A DNA stretch of 64,000 nt. Origin: Aureliella helgolandensis (GTDB taxonomy: Bacteria; Planctomycetota; Planctomycetia; Pirellulales; Pirellulaceae). Below are positions 28,886-38,449 of the stretch, piece by piece. Under the pieces are notes generated by a model. It was given only the letters and a program-made list of their open reading frames with translations. It did no database searches and had not been told where the DNA came from. The stretch's first letter is position 1, and every line of letters starts with the position of its first letter. A program made the position numbers and the translations under genes. Location of the stretch: positions 5,208,001 through 5,272,000 of the forward strand of contig NZ_CP036298.1 of the NCBI RefSeq assembly GCF_007752135.1, written 5' to 3'.

Positions 28886-29310
28886 ATTGCCAGCATTTCC
28901 CCACCGCGATAGGTGCCACCCATCTACCGCCGTATGCTAGCGTTCCTCAAGTCGGCGGCGGGGACAGTGCACAACTTCCTATGCTTGCAACCAACGAAAC
29001 CGCGCCATTCCGTTCTAAATCCATTGCATGCAAAGCTAGTCGGTGGATGGCACCTTTCACTGCGTTTTCCAAATGCTGGCATTTCACATTAGCGCGATAG
29101 GTGCCATCCACTTACAGGGTAGCGCGATAGGTGCCACCCATCTATCGCCGTATGCTAGCGTTCCTCAAGTCGGCGGCCGGGACAGTGCACAACTTCCTAT
29201 GCTTGCAACCAACGAAACCGCACCATTCCGATCTAAATCCATTGCATGCAAAGCTAGTCGGTGGATGGCACCTTTCACTGCGTTTTCGAAATGCTGGCAT
29301 TTCATATTAG
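28886..29310. repeat. MITE-like element in two tandem copies with imperfect inverted ends
   Basis: A 187-bp sequence occurs twice in direct orientation, 28906-29092 and 29124-29310, differing at only a handful of positions. Between them is a further partial start (GCGATAGGTGCCA at 29094). Copy 1 extends left to about 28886, giving imperfect inverted ends: the left begins ATTGCCAGCATTT and goes on to GATAGGTGCCACCC; the right, read in reverse, gives AATGCCAGCATTT and then GAAAGGTGCCATCC. Both copies contain a GGGACAGTGCAC motif. No transposase is inside. A non-autonomous mobile element is the simplest reading. Confidence 0.75.
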
Positions 29311-29420
29311 GGGCACCCCACTACGCTTGCTCGCCTCTCCTCGCGGAAATTCGGCAAACTTTGCCGGTTAGGCTGATTGTGCGGAAGAGGTTTCGTCGAT
29401 GAATAGATTGGGGTGGAGGA

Positions 29421-29440
29421 CTGCGCAATCTCTTGCGCAG
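29421..29440 (+). promoter_or_regulatory. Perfect hairpin just before the start of the secreted protein gene
   Basis: CTGCGCAA (29421-29428) and TTGCGCAG (29433-29440) form a perfect 8-bp stem with a 4-nt loop, 14 nt before the ATG at 29455. In a transcript this would be next to the ribosome binding site and could affect translation. It has no T-run, so it is not a terminator. Confidence 0.5.
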
Positions 29441-29454
29441 ATAAGTAGGCTCGA

Positions 29455-30675
29455 ATGGTTCGATCACTGCAGAGAATTAGCTGCTGGCAAGCTCGATATC
29501 GACTTGGTCTGGGGGTGGTATGCGCGGCAGTCATGCTGTGCCAAACGGGCTTGGCAGAGACGCGGCATCTCCGTGGAGTCCAACCACGTGCTTTACGTCC
29601 GGCTGCAATGCCTCGCGCCAACACTCCAGTGGAGGCGAATGCTGTCAGCCAAGCCGCTTTCGCACAGTCGATCGTCCTTGATAGTTCCGATACGGCAGCT
29701 ACCAGTATCGCGCCGAGCGCTAGCAGCTTTAACGGGATGGAGGTCCAGCTGGAGCCCGTACCGCATCAGACTGCGATGCACGGCGCGCACAGCACCACGG
29801 GATGTGACAGCTGCGGAATGAATGTTGGCTGCTGCTGCAATCCCGCTGGCTGGTTGATGGACTGGAATCGATCTGAGGTCTGGGCTGGTGTCACGAGTTT
29901 CACCGGAGGTGGCGCGTTCCCTGCCACTGCAGCGGGTACTGCCGGACAGCCTGGTGGCGCTTTCGGTTTCCAAGAAGGATTCAATTTCGGCACGCGCTTG
30001 CCTAGCCTATTGCGTGGGCAGCTCGGCTCCCAACTCGGCATGCGATTTACGCAATCGCAACTTGACGGCACCACTGCTGGTCCAGACAACCGCACTCAGT
30101 TGTTCCTAACGGGTGGACTGTATCGCCGCGTGGACTACGGATTCCAGGGAGGGATCGTCGTTGACTTCCTCCGTGACGATTGGGTCTATCGCGCTGACTT
30201 GCTGCAGATTCGAGGCGAGCTAAGCTTCCTGCTGTCGCCGTATCATGACCTTGGTTTCCGCTTCTCGGACAGTCAAAAAACGGAGCAGACAAGTGCTACA
30301 CTGCTGGGAACGCCGTCCCCGATCGACATCGAATTGACCGCGATGAATACCTACCGCTTCTTCTATCGATACCGATTCGGGCAAGGCGGGAGAAGCATGG
30401 CGGAATTGGCCGCAGGCTGGACCGACTCCGCTGGAGCGATCTTGGGAATGCATTTGAAGATGCCATTGCAAAGCGAGTTGGGACTCGACCTGGGAGCAAC
30501 TTACGTGTTTCCGCCCAACGATTCGTTAGTTCCCTATTCCGAAGAAAGCTGGAATCTATCCATGGCTCTCGTGTGGACGCCCGGCAGAGCTTTTGGAACC
30601 AGCCGAGACTACTACCGTCCCATGTTTGATGTTGCAGACAACGGCAGTTTCATCTCACGCCGAGTCTCCCCGTAA
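29455..30675 (+). CDS. Secreted Cys-containing protein, probable outer-membrane barrel
   Basis: A 406-residue exported protein. A hydrophobic signal lies at about 16-34 (RLGLGVVCAAVMLCQTGLAE). A Cys cluster near 116-128 (GCDSCGMNVGCCC) precedes a region of alternating hydrophobic strands with aromatic ends, for example GLYRRVDYGFQGGIVVDFLR, WVYRADLLQIRGELSFLL, TYRFFYRYRFGQGGRSMAEL and LGLDLGATYVFPPNDSLVPY, the look of a planctomycete beta-barrel. It resembles, in its Cys-rich neck followed by a barrel-like part, the BBP7-type protein at 47848-49329, but I cannot assign it to a named family. A hairpin sits just before its start. Confidence 0.75.
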   Translation: MVRSLQRISCWQARYRLGLGVVCAAVMLCQTGLAETRHLRGVQPRALRPAAMPRANTPVEANAVSQAAFAQSIVLDSSDTAATSIAPSASSFNGMEVQLEPVPHQTAMHGAHSTTGCDSCGMNVGCCCNPAGWLMDWNRSEVWAGVTSFTGGGAFPATAAGTAGQPGGAFGFQEGFNFGTRLPSLLRGQLGSQLGMRFTQSQLDGTTAGPDNRTQLFLTGGLYRRVDYGFQGGIVVDFLRDDWVYRADLLQIRGELSFLLSPYHDLGFRFSDSQKTEQTSATLLGTPSPIDIELTAMNTYRFFYRYRFGQGGRSMAELAAGWTDSAGAILGMHLKMPLQSELGLDLGATYVFPPNDSLVPYSEESWNLSMALVWTPGRAFGTSRDYYRPMFDVADNGSFISRRVSP

Positions 30676-31118
30676 CGTCCCGCGGCAGCCGACGCCCAAG
30701 CCGACCAGCTGCGAAGTGGTGTCTCCGCGGCCCACGAGCCAATCGAACGCCGCATCGCTCTCTGTCTAGGGGCGCACAGCTGGCAGCGAACTTGCTTAGC
30801 CAACGTGTTTAATCCTCCTGGCGTCAGCGAGTTTTGCGGCCTCGCCAATACGAAATCAACAGCCGCTCGCAGCCGGTCTCTCCAACAGCAATTATCACCG
30901 TGCAGTCCAGTCCGCCACCACTGGGGGCTGAATCCGGTCGGTTGGTGTGCATGAGCCGCAGTCGATGCCATTCATTCAAAACCATTCATTCAAAAATGGA
31001 ATCCCACCAATCCTGGGCTGCAAAACGGTCGTAGTGTTGTGTGAACAACTATTCGATCCCTGAGGATTTGTGTATAGTCCCTATTCTATCCTCCTCTCCA
31101 AACATTGCCTTGCTATCT
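30676..31118. other. Intergenic region before the NfeD gene
   Basis: 443 bp without a supported gene. A short direct repeat, CATTCATTCAAAA, occurs twice near 30970-30995. TATAGT near 31072 may be a -10 element for the NfeD gene. Confidence 0.4.
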
Positions 31119-31772
31119 ATGCCTCCCTTGTATTTAGCGATCTTCCTTTGCTTCGGAGCTTTTGCCTTAGCTCTGCTCGATATCTTCGTCCCCAGCGGAG
31201 GGTTGCTATTGGTGCTTGCTGGGCTCGCCGCCCTGGCATCCATCCTCTTTGGCTTTCAAGCGGGCATGTACGGTGGCATGCTTATGCTGACTCTGGTAGC
31301 TACGGCAGTGCCCCTGTTCGTTGTCTTGGCGATTCGTATCTGGCCCCATACTCCCATTGGCCGCCGCGTAATCCTAAAGCTACCCGAGTTGGCAAACAAG
31401 AAAGTTGGGTATTGGGCACCTGCTCCGCAAGAAGCTTTGGTGGGCTGTGTGTTTGTGGCGGAGAGCGAGCTACTCCCAAGCGGCCAAGTGCGCGTCGGCC
31501 ATCGACACTACAATGCGATCGCTGAAAGTGGCATTATCGAGACTGGGCAGCATTTCAAAATCATTGCGTACCGCGAACGCAACTTGATTGCTCGGCTCAC
31601 CAGCGAGCCTGTCACCCCAGTTGCCGAACTACCTGCGGAGTTGACGGGTTTAACACCGACCCACAACGCTAGGCCTCTAGCCCAACCCGCACCATCCCCG
31701 GAGAGTCTGCTAGACCGACCGGCAGAGGAACTGGGGCTCGACTCGCTTGACGAATCCTCCAGTGGATCCTAG
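31119..31772 (+). CDS. NfeD-like membrane protein
   Basis: A protein of about 217 residues from ATG 31119. Three hydrophobic helices come first (LYLAIFLCFGAFALALLDIF; GLLLVLAGLAALASILFG; LMLTLVATAVPLFVVLAIRI), followed by a cytosolic OB-fold domain (VGCVFVAESELLPSGQVRVG, YNAIAESGIIETGQHFKIIA) and an Ala/Pro-rich tail. This is the short NfeD form that works with SPFH proteins (stomatin/flotillin) in membrane organisation; an SPFH gene lies 15 kb away at 46272-47225, not adjacent. A GTG at 31041 opens the same frame 26 codons earlier but adds no typical features. Confidence 0.82.
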   Translation: MPPLYLAIFLCFGAFALALLDIFVPSGGLLLVLAGLAALASILFGFQAGMYGGMLMLTLVATAVPLFVVLAIRIWPHTPIGRRVILKLPELANKKVGYWAPAPQEALVGCVFVAESELLPSGQVRVGHRHYNAIAESGIIETGQHFKIIAYRERNLIARLTSEPVTPVAELPAELTGLTPTHNARPLAQPAPSPESLLDRPAEELGLDSLDESSSGS

Positions 31773-32161
31773 CGGGGCGCTGGCCGGTGCGAGGATGTTG
31801 CCAACGACGGCCGGTCAAGCATGCCCTTGATTTCCTCACCAGCCCATTGCATCCCCCAGGGAAATCCAAAGTTGCCTTGGAGACTCCGCGTGCTGGCAGG
31901 CACTCACACTCGGGAAAATTCTGATGCCAAACTCTGTTCCGTGAGCACGACTACCAGACTACCCCGAGCACGGGCACGACGACTGTATTAAAAGGCGGCG
32001 AAACCGCAGCCATCACCCGCCCGCTCGCTGAGTGAAGAAAATGTACCGGGCGTTGTTGAATGAGAGCGCATCCGCCACAATAAACCAGCTGCATCCTTTG
32101 GTTTGTGATGTCCCTCCAGTCGTTCGACTCAATTTTTATCTTCCGGCGAATCAAGCTCACC
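31773..32161. other. Intergenic region before fucU-like gene
   Basis: 389 bp. The same reading frame opens 19 codons before the ATG chosen for the next gene, but without family features. No other feature is seen. Confidence 0.4.
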
Positions 32162-32611
32162 ATGCTACATACAACTCTACTCCATCCGGAAATCCTCAAG
32201 TGCTGCGCCCAAGCGGGGCATCATTCCAAGATTTTGATTGCCGACGGTAATTACCCCGCTGCATCCAAAATCGGTCCTCGAGCTCAGTTGGTCTCCTTAC
32301 AGCTGATGCCCGGAATTCCCACGGTCGCGCAGGTCTTAAAAGCGATCTTGAGCGAAGTGCCGATTGACGTGATTAACACTATGGGAATCGAGCCAACGGA
32401 CGAGTATGCGTCGGCGGGGGATCCTCCTGTGTGGAACGAGTTCCGACAAATACTGAAGGATGCCGGTTCGACGCGCCAGCTAGAGCCGATCGTTAAGTGG
32501 GATTTTTATGACGCGGTTGAATCGGGCGATCACGTCTTGACCATCCAGACAGCCGATCAAGCATTGTGGGCCAATCTACTGCTGAGTGTTGGTGTCCGCA
32601 CGCCAGCTTAG
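32162..32611 (+). CDS. RbsD/FucU-family sugar mutarotase
   Basis: A 149-residue protein of the RbsD/FucU fold, enzymes that interconvert pyranose and furanose or alpha and beta anomers of ribose or fucose. The N-terminus LHPEILKCCAQAGHHSKILI matches the family motif with the catalytic His, followed by ADGNYPAASKIG. The centre PGIPTVAQVLKAILSEVPID and the C-terminal TIQTADQALWANLLLSVGV agree with the FucU-like branch. Length is typical. It is 49 nt upstream of an aldo/keto reductase most like L-galactose dehydrogenase, which suggests that the substrate is L-fucose or a similar L-galacto-configured sugar (inference). Confidence 0.86.
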   Translation: MLHTTLLHPEILKCCAQAGHHSKILIADGNYPAASKIGPRAQLVSLQLMPGIPTVAQVLKAILSEVPIDVINTMGIEPTDEYASAGDPPVWNEFRQILKDAGSTRQLEPIVKWDFYDAVESGDHVLTIQTADQALWANLLLSVGVRTPA

Positions 32612-32660
32612 AACCGCCCCGTAATACATCCATCGAGCAATCACGAAAATCGAGCAATCT

Positions 32661-33593
32661 ATGCAACGCAGACGACTAGGAAAAACAGATTTAGACTTGC
32701 CAATTCTTGGCTTTGGCGCTTCATCGCTGGGGGCCGAGTTTCGGGGAGTTTCACTAGACGATGTGTTTGCGTCGGTGAAAGTTGCGTTGGAGTTGGGGAT
32801 CAACTTCATCGACACTTCAGCTTTCTACGGGCGTGGCATGAGCGAAGTGCTGCTCGGCGTTGCGCTTAAAGAGGTACCGCGCGACAGCTACAATATATGC
32901 ACCAAGCTTGGTCGATTCGACCTCGAACATTTTGATTTTTCGGCGCGGCGGGTTGCGGAAAGCGTCGATGTTTCGCTGCATCGCTTGGGTTGCGAGTACT
33001 TAGACATCGTGCTTTGCCACGACATCGAATTTGTCCCCCTGCAGCAAATCATTGACGAGACCTTGCCCGCGTTGCGCAAGCAGCAAGCTGCCGGTAAAGT
33101 CAAATACATTGGTGTCAGCGGCTATCCGCAAAAGATTTTCCACAAAATCCTCGAGCAAACCGAGCTCGATTGCGTGATGAGCTACAACCAGTACACGCTG
33201 CAGAACACGCGATTCGCGGACGAAACCATTCCCCTGCTCAAGGAGAAGGGAGTGGGGGTGATGAACGCGGGGCCCTTCAGTGCTCGCCTGCTGACGAACG
33301 CCAAGCTACCCGACTGGTTTCGTGATCCCAAGGAAGTCCAAGACGCTGCTCGCCAAGCGGCGGAGCATTGCACCCGTAAAGGTGTCGACATCGCAGAGCT
33401 CGCCCTGCAGTTCTGCTTGCAGAATGAGGATATCGCAACCACTGTCGCCGGCAGCGCCAATCCCAAAAACATTCGCAAGTGGGCCGAATGGGCGCGCAAG
33501 CCAATCGATCAAGAGCTGTTGGCCGAAGTCCAAGCTATCTTTGCACCGGTCCGCAATGTTGGACACCAAGAGGGGCTTCCGGAAAACAACTAG
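32661..33593 (+). CDS. Aldo/keto reductase, L-galactose/L-fucose dehydrogenase-like
   Basis: A 310-residue NAD(P)-dependent aldo/keto reductase. Catalytic residues in order: Asp in FIDTSAFYGRGMSE, the Tyr of the same segment, Lys in YNICTKLGRF, and His in DIVLCHDIEFVPLQQI. The last segment, the ETIPALRK-like continuation, and the C-terminus ending in APVRNVGHQEGLPE closely follow the plant L-galactose dehydrogenase pattern (recalled). Such enzymes oxidise C1 of L-galactose or L-fucose to the lactone. Directly preceded by a FucU-like mutarotase, so the pair fits oxidative L-fucose breakdown. No fuconate dehydratase or aldolase is adjacent. Confidence 0.86.
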   Translation: MQRRRLGKTDLDLPILGFGASSLGAEFRGVSLDDVFASVKVALELGINFIDTSAFYGRGMSEVLLGVALKEVPRDSYNICTKLGRFDLEHFDFSARRVAESVDVSLHRLGCEYLDIVLCHDIEFVPLQQIIDETLPALRKQQAAGKVKYIGVSGYPQKIFHKILEQTELDCVMSYNQYTLQNTRFADETIPLLKEKGVGVMNAGPFSARLLTNAKLPDWFRDPKEVQDAARQAAEHCTRKGVDIAELALQFCLQNEDIATTVAGSANPKNIRKWAEWARKPIDQELLAEVQAIFAPVRNVGHQEGLPENN

Positions 33594-33804
33594 CCGGTAC
33601 GGCGCCATAGCAGAGCTAACTTGCGCGGCAGCGCTCCCGCCTAGAGCGGAAGTACGTCGTGCGGCTAGCGGTGGAGCGAATTCTGCAACTTGGCAGATCT
33701 AGTCCATACAACTCATTGCACCACGACGCCGACGCGGCTTGTTGATTTTACAACCCGCCGCGTGGCGATTGGCGTGCTAGCTCCCCTACCGAATTCACTT
33801 GCGC

Positions 33805-35349
33805 CTAATGAATGGCCTCTGCGACCATGGGGACTGACTCCCGATCTGAAGCGATCGTAATGATCTTCAGTCGGTCGATCAACTCTTGGGTCAACTGCGA
33901 CGCTTCATAGCGCCACCCCCAATTGCCATGCGCCTTGCCAGGCACGTTCATTCGAGAGTCATCATCGAGCCCTAGAATGTCTTGGAGCGGGATAATGGCC
34001 AAATCAGACGGCGAGCGCAGCACCATCGAGATGAGCTGCCAGTGGTAGGGCATCCCAGAGCGAATCGGGTCTTCCAAGTACCCTTGGAGGATATCCTCGC
34101 CCGCTGCACGACCTTCGCGTTCTTTCAACCAACCGACGATCGTGCTGTTGTCATGAGTCCCGGTGTATGCGGCACTATTCTCGGGATAGCTCTCCGGGCG
34201 GTGGAACAGATCGTCAGCGCTATCGAAGCCGAATTGGAGGACGCGCATGCCTGGGAACCCAAGCTGCTCGCGGAGCTCGTGCACCGCTTCGGTAATCATC
34301 CCGAGATCTTCCGCAACGATGGGAAGTTCCCCCAAGGCGCGACGAGCCGCATCAAAGGGAGCTTTTCCAGGACCGGGAGCCCATTTGCCATTCACGGCCG
34401 TCTTAGCATCTGCCGGAACCTCCCAGTAGGCCTCAAATCCACGAAAGTGGTCAATCCGCAGTATGTCGTATAACTGGAAGGCCATACGAAAGCGGTTGGT
34501 CCACCAACGGTAGTCGGTCTGCTCCAACGCCTTCCAGTTGTAGAGGGGATTTCCCCACAATTGCCCCGTCTTACTGAAGTAATCGGGAGGCACGCCAGCG
34601 ACCACCGTCGATTTCCCACCTTCGTCTAGGCAGAACACCTCTTGGTTGGCCCAGACATCGGCACTACCGTGGGCGACAAAAATCGGCATATCCCCAAACA
34701 GCTGCACGCGATTGGCGGCCGCGTACGCTTTCAGCTTGTTCCACTGTTGGAAGAACAAATATTGTACATATTGCTCATATTCCACCTCCTTGGAAAGCTG
34801 CTCACGCCAGCGTCCAAGCGCCGCGGAATCGCGTGTCACCAATTCGGTTGGCCAGGAGCACCAATCGTCATTGCCAAAATGCTGCATGAGCGCCGCAAAC
34901 AGGCTGAAGTCGTCGAGCCACCATTTATGCGTAGTGCAAAACGCTTCAAACTCATCGAGTTCACTGCAGCCGGCTTGGCCAAGAAAGAACTCGAACGATT
35001 CTCTCAGCAATTCGTTTTTGATATTCCGTGCATGTACAAAATCAGCCTGCCGTGGCGACTCATCCGAGTTCTCGATGTGCTGTAAAGCACCACTCGGCAG
35101 GAAACCGTCCGCAACCAACAACTCGGGGCTGATGAGCACCGGGTTGCCTGCAAAGGCTGAATAACAACTGTACGGAGATTCGCATTGAATCGTCGGACCA
35201 ATGGGCAGCAATTGCCAAATTCGCTGTCCCGACTGGACTAAAAAATCGACGAAGCGATACGCGCCACGCCCCAAATCACCTACACCGTAAGGACTTGGGA
35301 GACTAGTGACGTGCAGGAGAACTCCTGAGGCTCGTTCAAATTGAGACAC
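33805..35349 (-). CDS. malQ: 4-alpha-glucanotransferase (amylomaltase)
   Basis: GH77 enzyme that transfers maltooligosyl units between alpha-1,4-glucans in the cytoplasm. The 514 residues start ASGVLLHVTSLPSPYGVGDL, the family N-terminus. The catalytic nucleophile segment is LRIDHFRGFEAYWEVP and the acid/base region is PIVAEDLGMITEAVHEL, with FPGMRVLQFGFD and YTGTHDNSTIVGW after it. The start is a GTG with AAGGAAG about 9 nt upstream. It follows glgP by 22 nt in one operon, giving a glycogen/maltodextrin breakdown unit. Confidence 0.97.
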   Translation of the reverse strand: MSQFERASGVLLHVTSLPSPYGVGDLGRGAYRFVDFLVQSGQRIWQLLPIGPTIQCESPYSCYSAFAGNPVLISPELLVADGFLPSGALQHIENSDESPRQADFVHARNIKNELLRESFEFFLGQAGCSELDEFEAFCTTHKWWLDDFSLFAALMQHFGNDDWCSWPTELVTRDSAALGRWREQLSKEVEYEQYVQYLFFQQWNKLKAYAAANRVQLFGDMPIFVAHGSADVWANQEVFCLDEGGKSTVVAGVPPDYFSKTGQLWGNPLYNWKALEQTDYRWWTNRFRMAFQLYDILRIDHFRGFEAYWEVPADAKTAVNGKWAPGPGKAPFDAARRALGELPIVAEDLGMITEAVHELREQLGFPGMRVLQFGFDSADDLFHRPESYPENSAAYTGTHDNSTIVGWLKEREGRAAGEDILQGYLEDPIRSGMPYHWQLISMVLRSPSDLAIIPLQDILGLDDDSRMNVPGKAHGNWGWRYEASQLTQELIDRLKIITIASDRESVPMVAEAIH

Positions 35350-35371
35350 GATGCAGCTTCCTTTTCACGTT

Positions 35372-37846
35372 TTAGGCGTGGGGCACGGGTTGAACATTCC
35401 AAATTTCGTCTGCGTACTGGGCAATGGTTCGATCACTGGAGAACCAACCGCTACTGGCTGAATTGAGGATACTCATTTCATTCCAGTGCTCTTGGTCCTT
35501 GTAAGCTTCATTCACTGCTTGCTGTGCGTCGATGAAACTGCGGAAATCAGCGATCGTCAGCCACTGGTCTTGTGGGTTCCGTAGACCACTCAAGAGCACA
35601 TCAAAAATACCAGGCTCACCCACGTTGAACACTCCCCCTTCCAACATTTCCATCACACGGCGAATGTCGGAATCCGCAGCAATCAACTCATTGGGGTTGT
35701 AATTTTGACGCGTTACCGGGACTTCCGCCGCATCGAGTCCGAAGAGGAAGAAGTTCTCGGCTCCTGCCTTTTCACGAATTTCAATATTGGCTCCATCAAG
35801 GGTACCAATCGTGAGAGCTCCATTCATCATGAACTTCATGTTGCCAGTACCCGACGCTTCTTTTCCAGCGGTCGAGATCTGCTCCGAGAGTTCGGTACCG
35901 GGACAAATGATTTCCATGGCCGACACGCGGTAGTTCGGGAAGAAGACCACTTTCAACAAGTCGCCGACCCGCTCGTCATTGTTGACGACATTGGCGACGT
36001 TATTGATCAGCTTGACAATCAATTTCGCGATAAAATAACCAGGGGCCGCCTTGCCACCGACGAGCACGCAGCGTGGAATCATACCCTCGCTGTCTCCACG
36101 GCAGATGCGATCGTAGAGATGCACCACGTGGAGCAAGTTGAGCAACTGTCGCTTGTATTCGTGGATCCGCTTAACCTGCACATCGTAAATCGCGTTGGCC
36201 GAGAACTGCACACCCGTGTTTTCAAACACGTAATCGGCAAGACGACGCTTGTTTTCCGCCTTCACTGCAGCCCACTTTTTGCGGAAGCTAGCGTCCTTCG
36301 CGAGCGGCTTAAGCTGCTCAATGGAGCTCAGATCGGCCTCCCAACTGTCACCAATCGCTTCTGTGATGAGCTTGCGTAGGCCAGGATTGCAGTGCGCTAA
36401 CCACCGCCGCTGCGTCACGCCGTTGGTCTTATTGTTGAATTTCTCCGGCCACAGCTCATAGAAATCGGCAAATAGGCCACTCTTTAGAAGTTCAGTGTGC
36501 AGGGCGGCCACACCATTGACCGAGAAGCAGCCGATAATGGACAGGTAGGCCATGCGAATGTGCGGATTGTCCCCTTCCTCAATGATCGACAAGCGTCGCT
36601 TCATATCGGCATCGCCTGGCCAATGCGCCTCGACCTCCTTCAAAAAGCGACGATTGATCTCGAAGATGATTTCAGTCAATCGAGGAAGCAAACGGCTGAA
36701 GAGCGCTACCGACCAACGCTCGAGGGCCTCAGGCAGAAGGGTATGGTTGGTGTAGGCCATGGAGCAACTGGCAACATCCCAAGCCTCCTCCCAGCTCATC
36801 TGATGCTCATCCATTAAGATTCGCATGAGCTCAGGAACTGCACAAGCTGGGTGCGTGTCATTGAGCTGGAAACAATTTTCCTTACCAAACTTCGTCAGAT
36901 CCTTGCCATTGTTTTGCTTCCAGTTTGCTATGGCGTCCTGCAAGCTGGCCGAGACCAGGAAATACTGCTGCTTGAGGCGCAGTTCCTTACCATTCTCGCT
37001 AGCATCGTTGGGGTAGAGCACCATTGTGATCTGCTCAGCCATATTCTTGGCAGCCACGGCTTCTGAATAGCCACCAGCGTTGAACTCGCCCAAATCAAAG
37101 GCATCGGTGGCGGTCGACTTCCACAGACGCAACGTATTGACAGTCTTGTTTCGGAAGCCTGGAATGGGCATGTCAAACGGGACCGCAACCACGTCATGAG
37201 TATCAACCCATCGGCTGTGGTGCACTCCATCGGCATCGTAGTACAGCTCCGATCGACCGTAGAATCGCACGCGCCGCGTATCTTCTGGACGCTCAATTTC
37301 CCAGGGATTGCCATCACGCAACCAGTGATCCGGATCTTCGACTTGACGACCGTTCTCTAGGCGTTGATGGAACATTCCATACTCGTACCGTATTCCGTAG
37401 CCCAAAACGGGCAATTGGAGATTTGCACAGCTATCTAGGAAGCATGCGGCCAATCGCCCGAGACCACCGTTGCCCAGACCTGCATCCAATTCATTTTCAG
37501 CAGTTTCTTCAAGCCCCTTGCCATATTCGTGCATCGCCGCACGAGCATCGTCTGTCAGATCAAGGTTATGCACCGAATTGCACAAGGAGCGTCCGATCAA
37601 GAACTCCAAGGAAAGGTAAAAAACCTTGCGGCTGGCCTTATCAGCCATTCGCGTTTGCGTCTCCAGCCACTGGCCAACCAAGCGATCGCGGACCGCTAAC
37701 GCCAACGCGCGATACAAATAGCGCTGATCCGCGTTCTTGACGTGGTGCCCCAGCGTATAGTTCAAATGGCGGCGAACCTCAGTCCCCAGATTTCCCAGTG
37801 CGCCGAGTGTGGAGAGTTCGTCTAGAGTTGCAAGTGAAGGATTCAT
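35372..37846 (-). CDS. glgP: Glycogen/maltodextrin phosphorylase
   Basis: GT35 enzyme releasing glucose-1-phosphate from alpha-1,4-glucans with inorganic phosphate; PLP cofactor. The 824 residues are a normal length. N-terminal landmarks are YLSLEFLIGRSLCNSVHNLD and GLGNGGLGRLAACFLDS; the PLP-binding Lys is in KEASGTGNMKFMMNGALTIG near residue 670, followed by TLDGANIEI. First gene of the operon with malQ. The upstream 600 bp are shared with a divergent DinB-like gene. Confidence 0.97.
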   Translation of the reverse strand: MNPSLATLDELSTLGALGNLGTEVRRHLNYTLGHHVKNADQRYLYRALALAVRDRLVGQWLETQTRMADKASRKVFYLSLEFLIGRSLCNSVHNLDLTDDARAAMHEYGKGLEETAENELDAGLGNGGLGRLAACFLDSCANLQLPVLGYGIRYEYGMFHQRLENGRQVEDPDHWLRDGNPWEIERPEDTRRVRFYGRSELYYDADGVHHSRWVDTHDVVAVPFDMPIPGFRNKTVNTLRLWKSTATDAFDLGEFNAGGYSEAVAAKNMAEQITMVLYPNDASENGKELRLKQQYFLVSASLQDAIANWKQNNGKDLTKFGKENCFQLNDTHPACAVPELMRILMDEHQMSWEEAWDVASCSMAYTNHTLLPEALERWSVALFSRLLPRLTEIIFEINRRFLKEVEAHWPGDADMKRRLSIIEEGDNPHIRMAYLSIIGCFSVNGVAALHTELLKSGLFADFYELWPEKFNNKTNGVTQRRWLAHCNPGLRKLITEAIGDSWEADLSSIEQLKPLAKDASFRKKWAAVKAENKRRLADYVFENTGVQFSANAIYDVQVKRIHEYKRQLLNLLHVVHLYDRICRGDSEGMIPRCVLVGGKAAPGYFIAKLIVKLINNVANVVNNDERVGDLLKVVFFPNYRVSAMEIICPGTELSEQISTAGKEASGTGNMKFMMNGALTIGTLDGANIEIREKAGAENFFLFGLDAAEVPVTRQNYNPNELIAADSDIRRVMEMLEGGVFNVGEPGIFDVLLSGLRNPQDQWLTIADFRSFIDAQQAVNEAYKDQEHWNEMSILNSASSGWFSSDRTIAQYADEIWNVQPVPHA

Positions 37847-38449
37847 ATTTCCCCAGTCAAAGGACTTCTAATCAACGAAATGGCTGTGTTCACGCCTTTG
37901 TAAGATTTAGTAATCGGTAGCGATTCGGTAAAATATTAGCCTAGCGAAAACAATTCCGGTCCACCGCATCGCAACGATCCTATGCCTTATAACACCTTTA
38001 TCGGCCAGTTTGTGCATTTAGCAACTCGCAGCGTCTCCAACCTTCCGCCCCAGCCCTAGCATTAATACCTTCCGCAGGTCGGCTTATGGCGGAGTATTCC
38101 ACTTTATGCCTAAGACTGGTCGCGACATTGTCCAGTGCATCATCCGTGCCTAGATCAAGCCTACTACTAAAAAAATTTGGAAGCACTCGCAAAAATTCAC
38201 TATTTTTGAGGCTTCTGATTGCGCATGGGGCTTCGAATTCCTCATTGGCAAGCCCACCCATGCTGCAAGATCGTCCGCCTCAGGCACACCAAAGCGGTCG
38301 ATCTGTGCCGCGTCCCAGCACCCCGATTGCTCCACCAAGAAAGCTCGTCATCGCCCTTCAACCCACCGGCAAACCGGGGATCACTCGCGGTGTCCGTGGC
38401 AGAATCCACAGAGGCATTTTCAACCACTTTCTCCAGAAAGAACGAAGCG
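37847..38449. other. Divergent intergenic region, glgP and DinB-like gene
   Basis: 603 bp with promoters presumably for both sides. A locally AT-rich stretch lies around 38160-38215. The DinB frame is open from 38219, but its first 77 codons show no family pattern and are treated as noncoding. Confidence 0.45.

Noticed and set aside
29399-29821. Alternative plus-strand frame of 140 codons
   Set aside because: Overlaps the secreted protein gene in another frame, lacks a signal peptide or any family pattern.
38219-38449. Upstream part of the DinB-like frame
   Set aside because: 77 codons without DinB character in a divergent promoter region.
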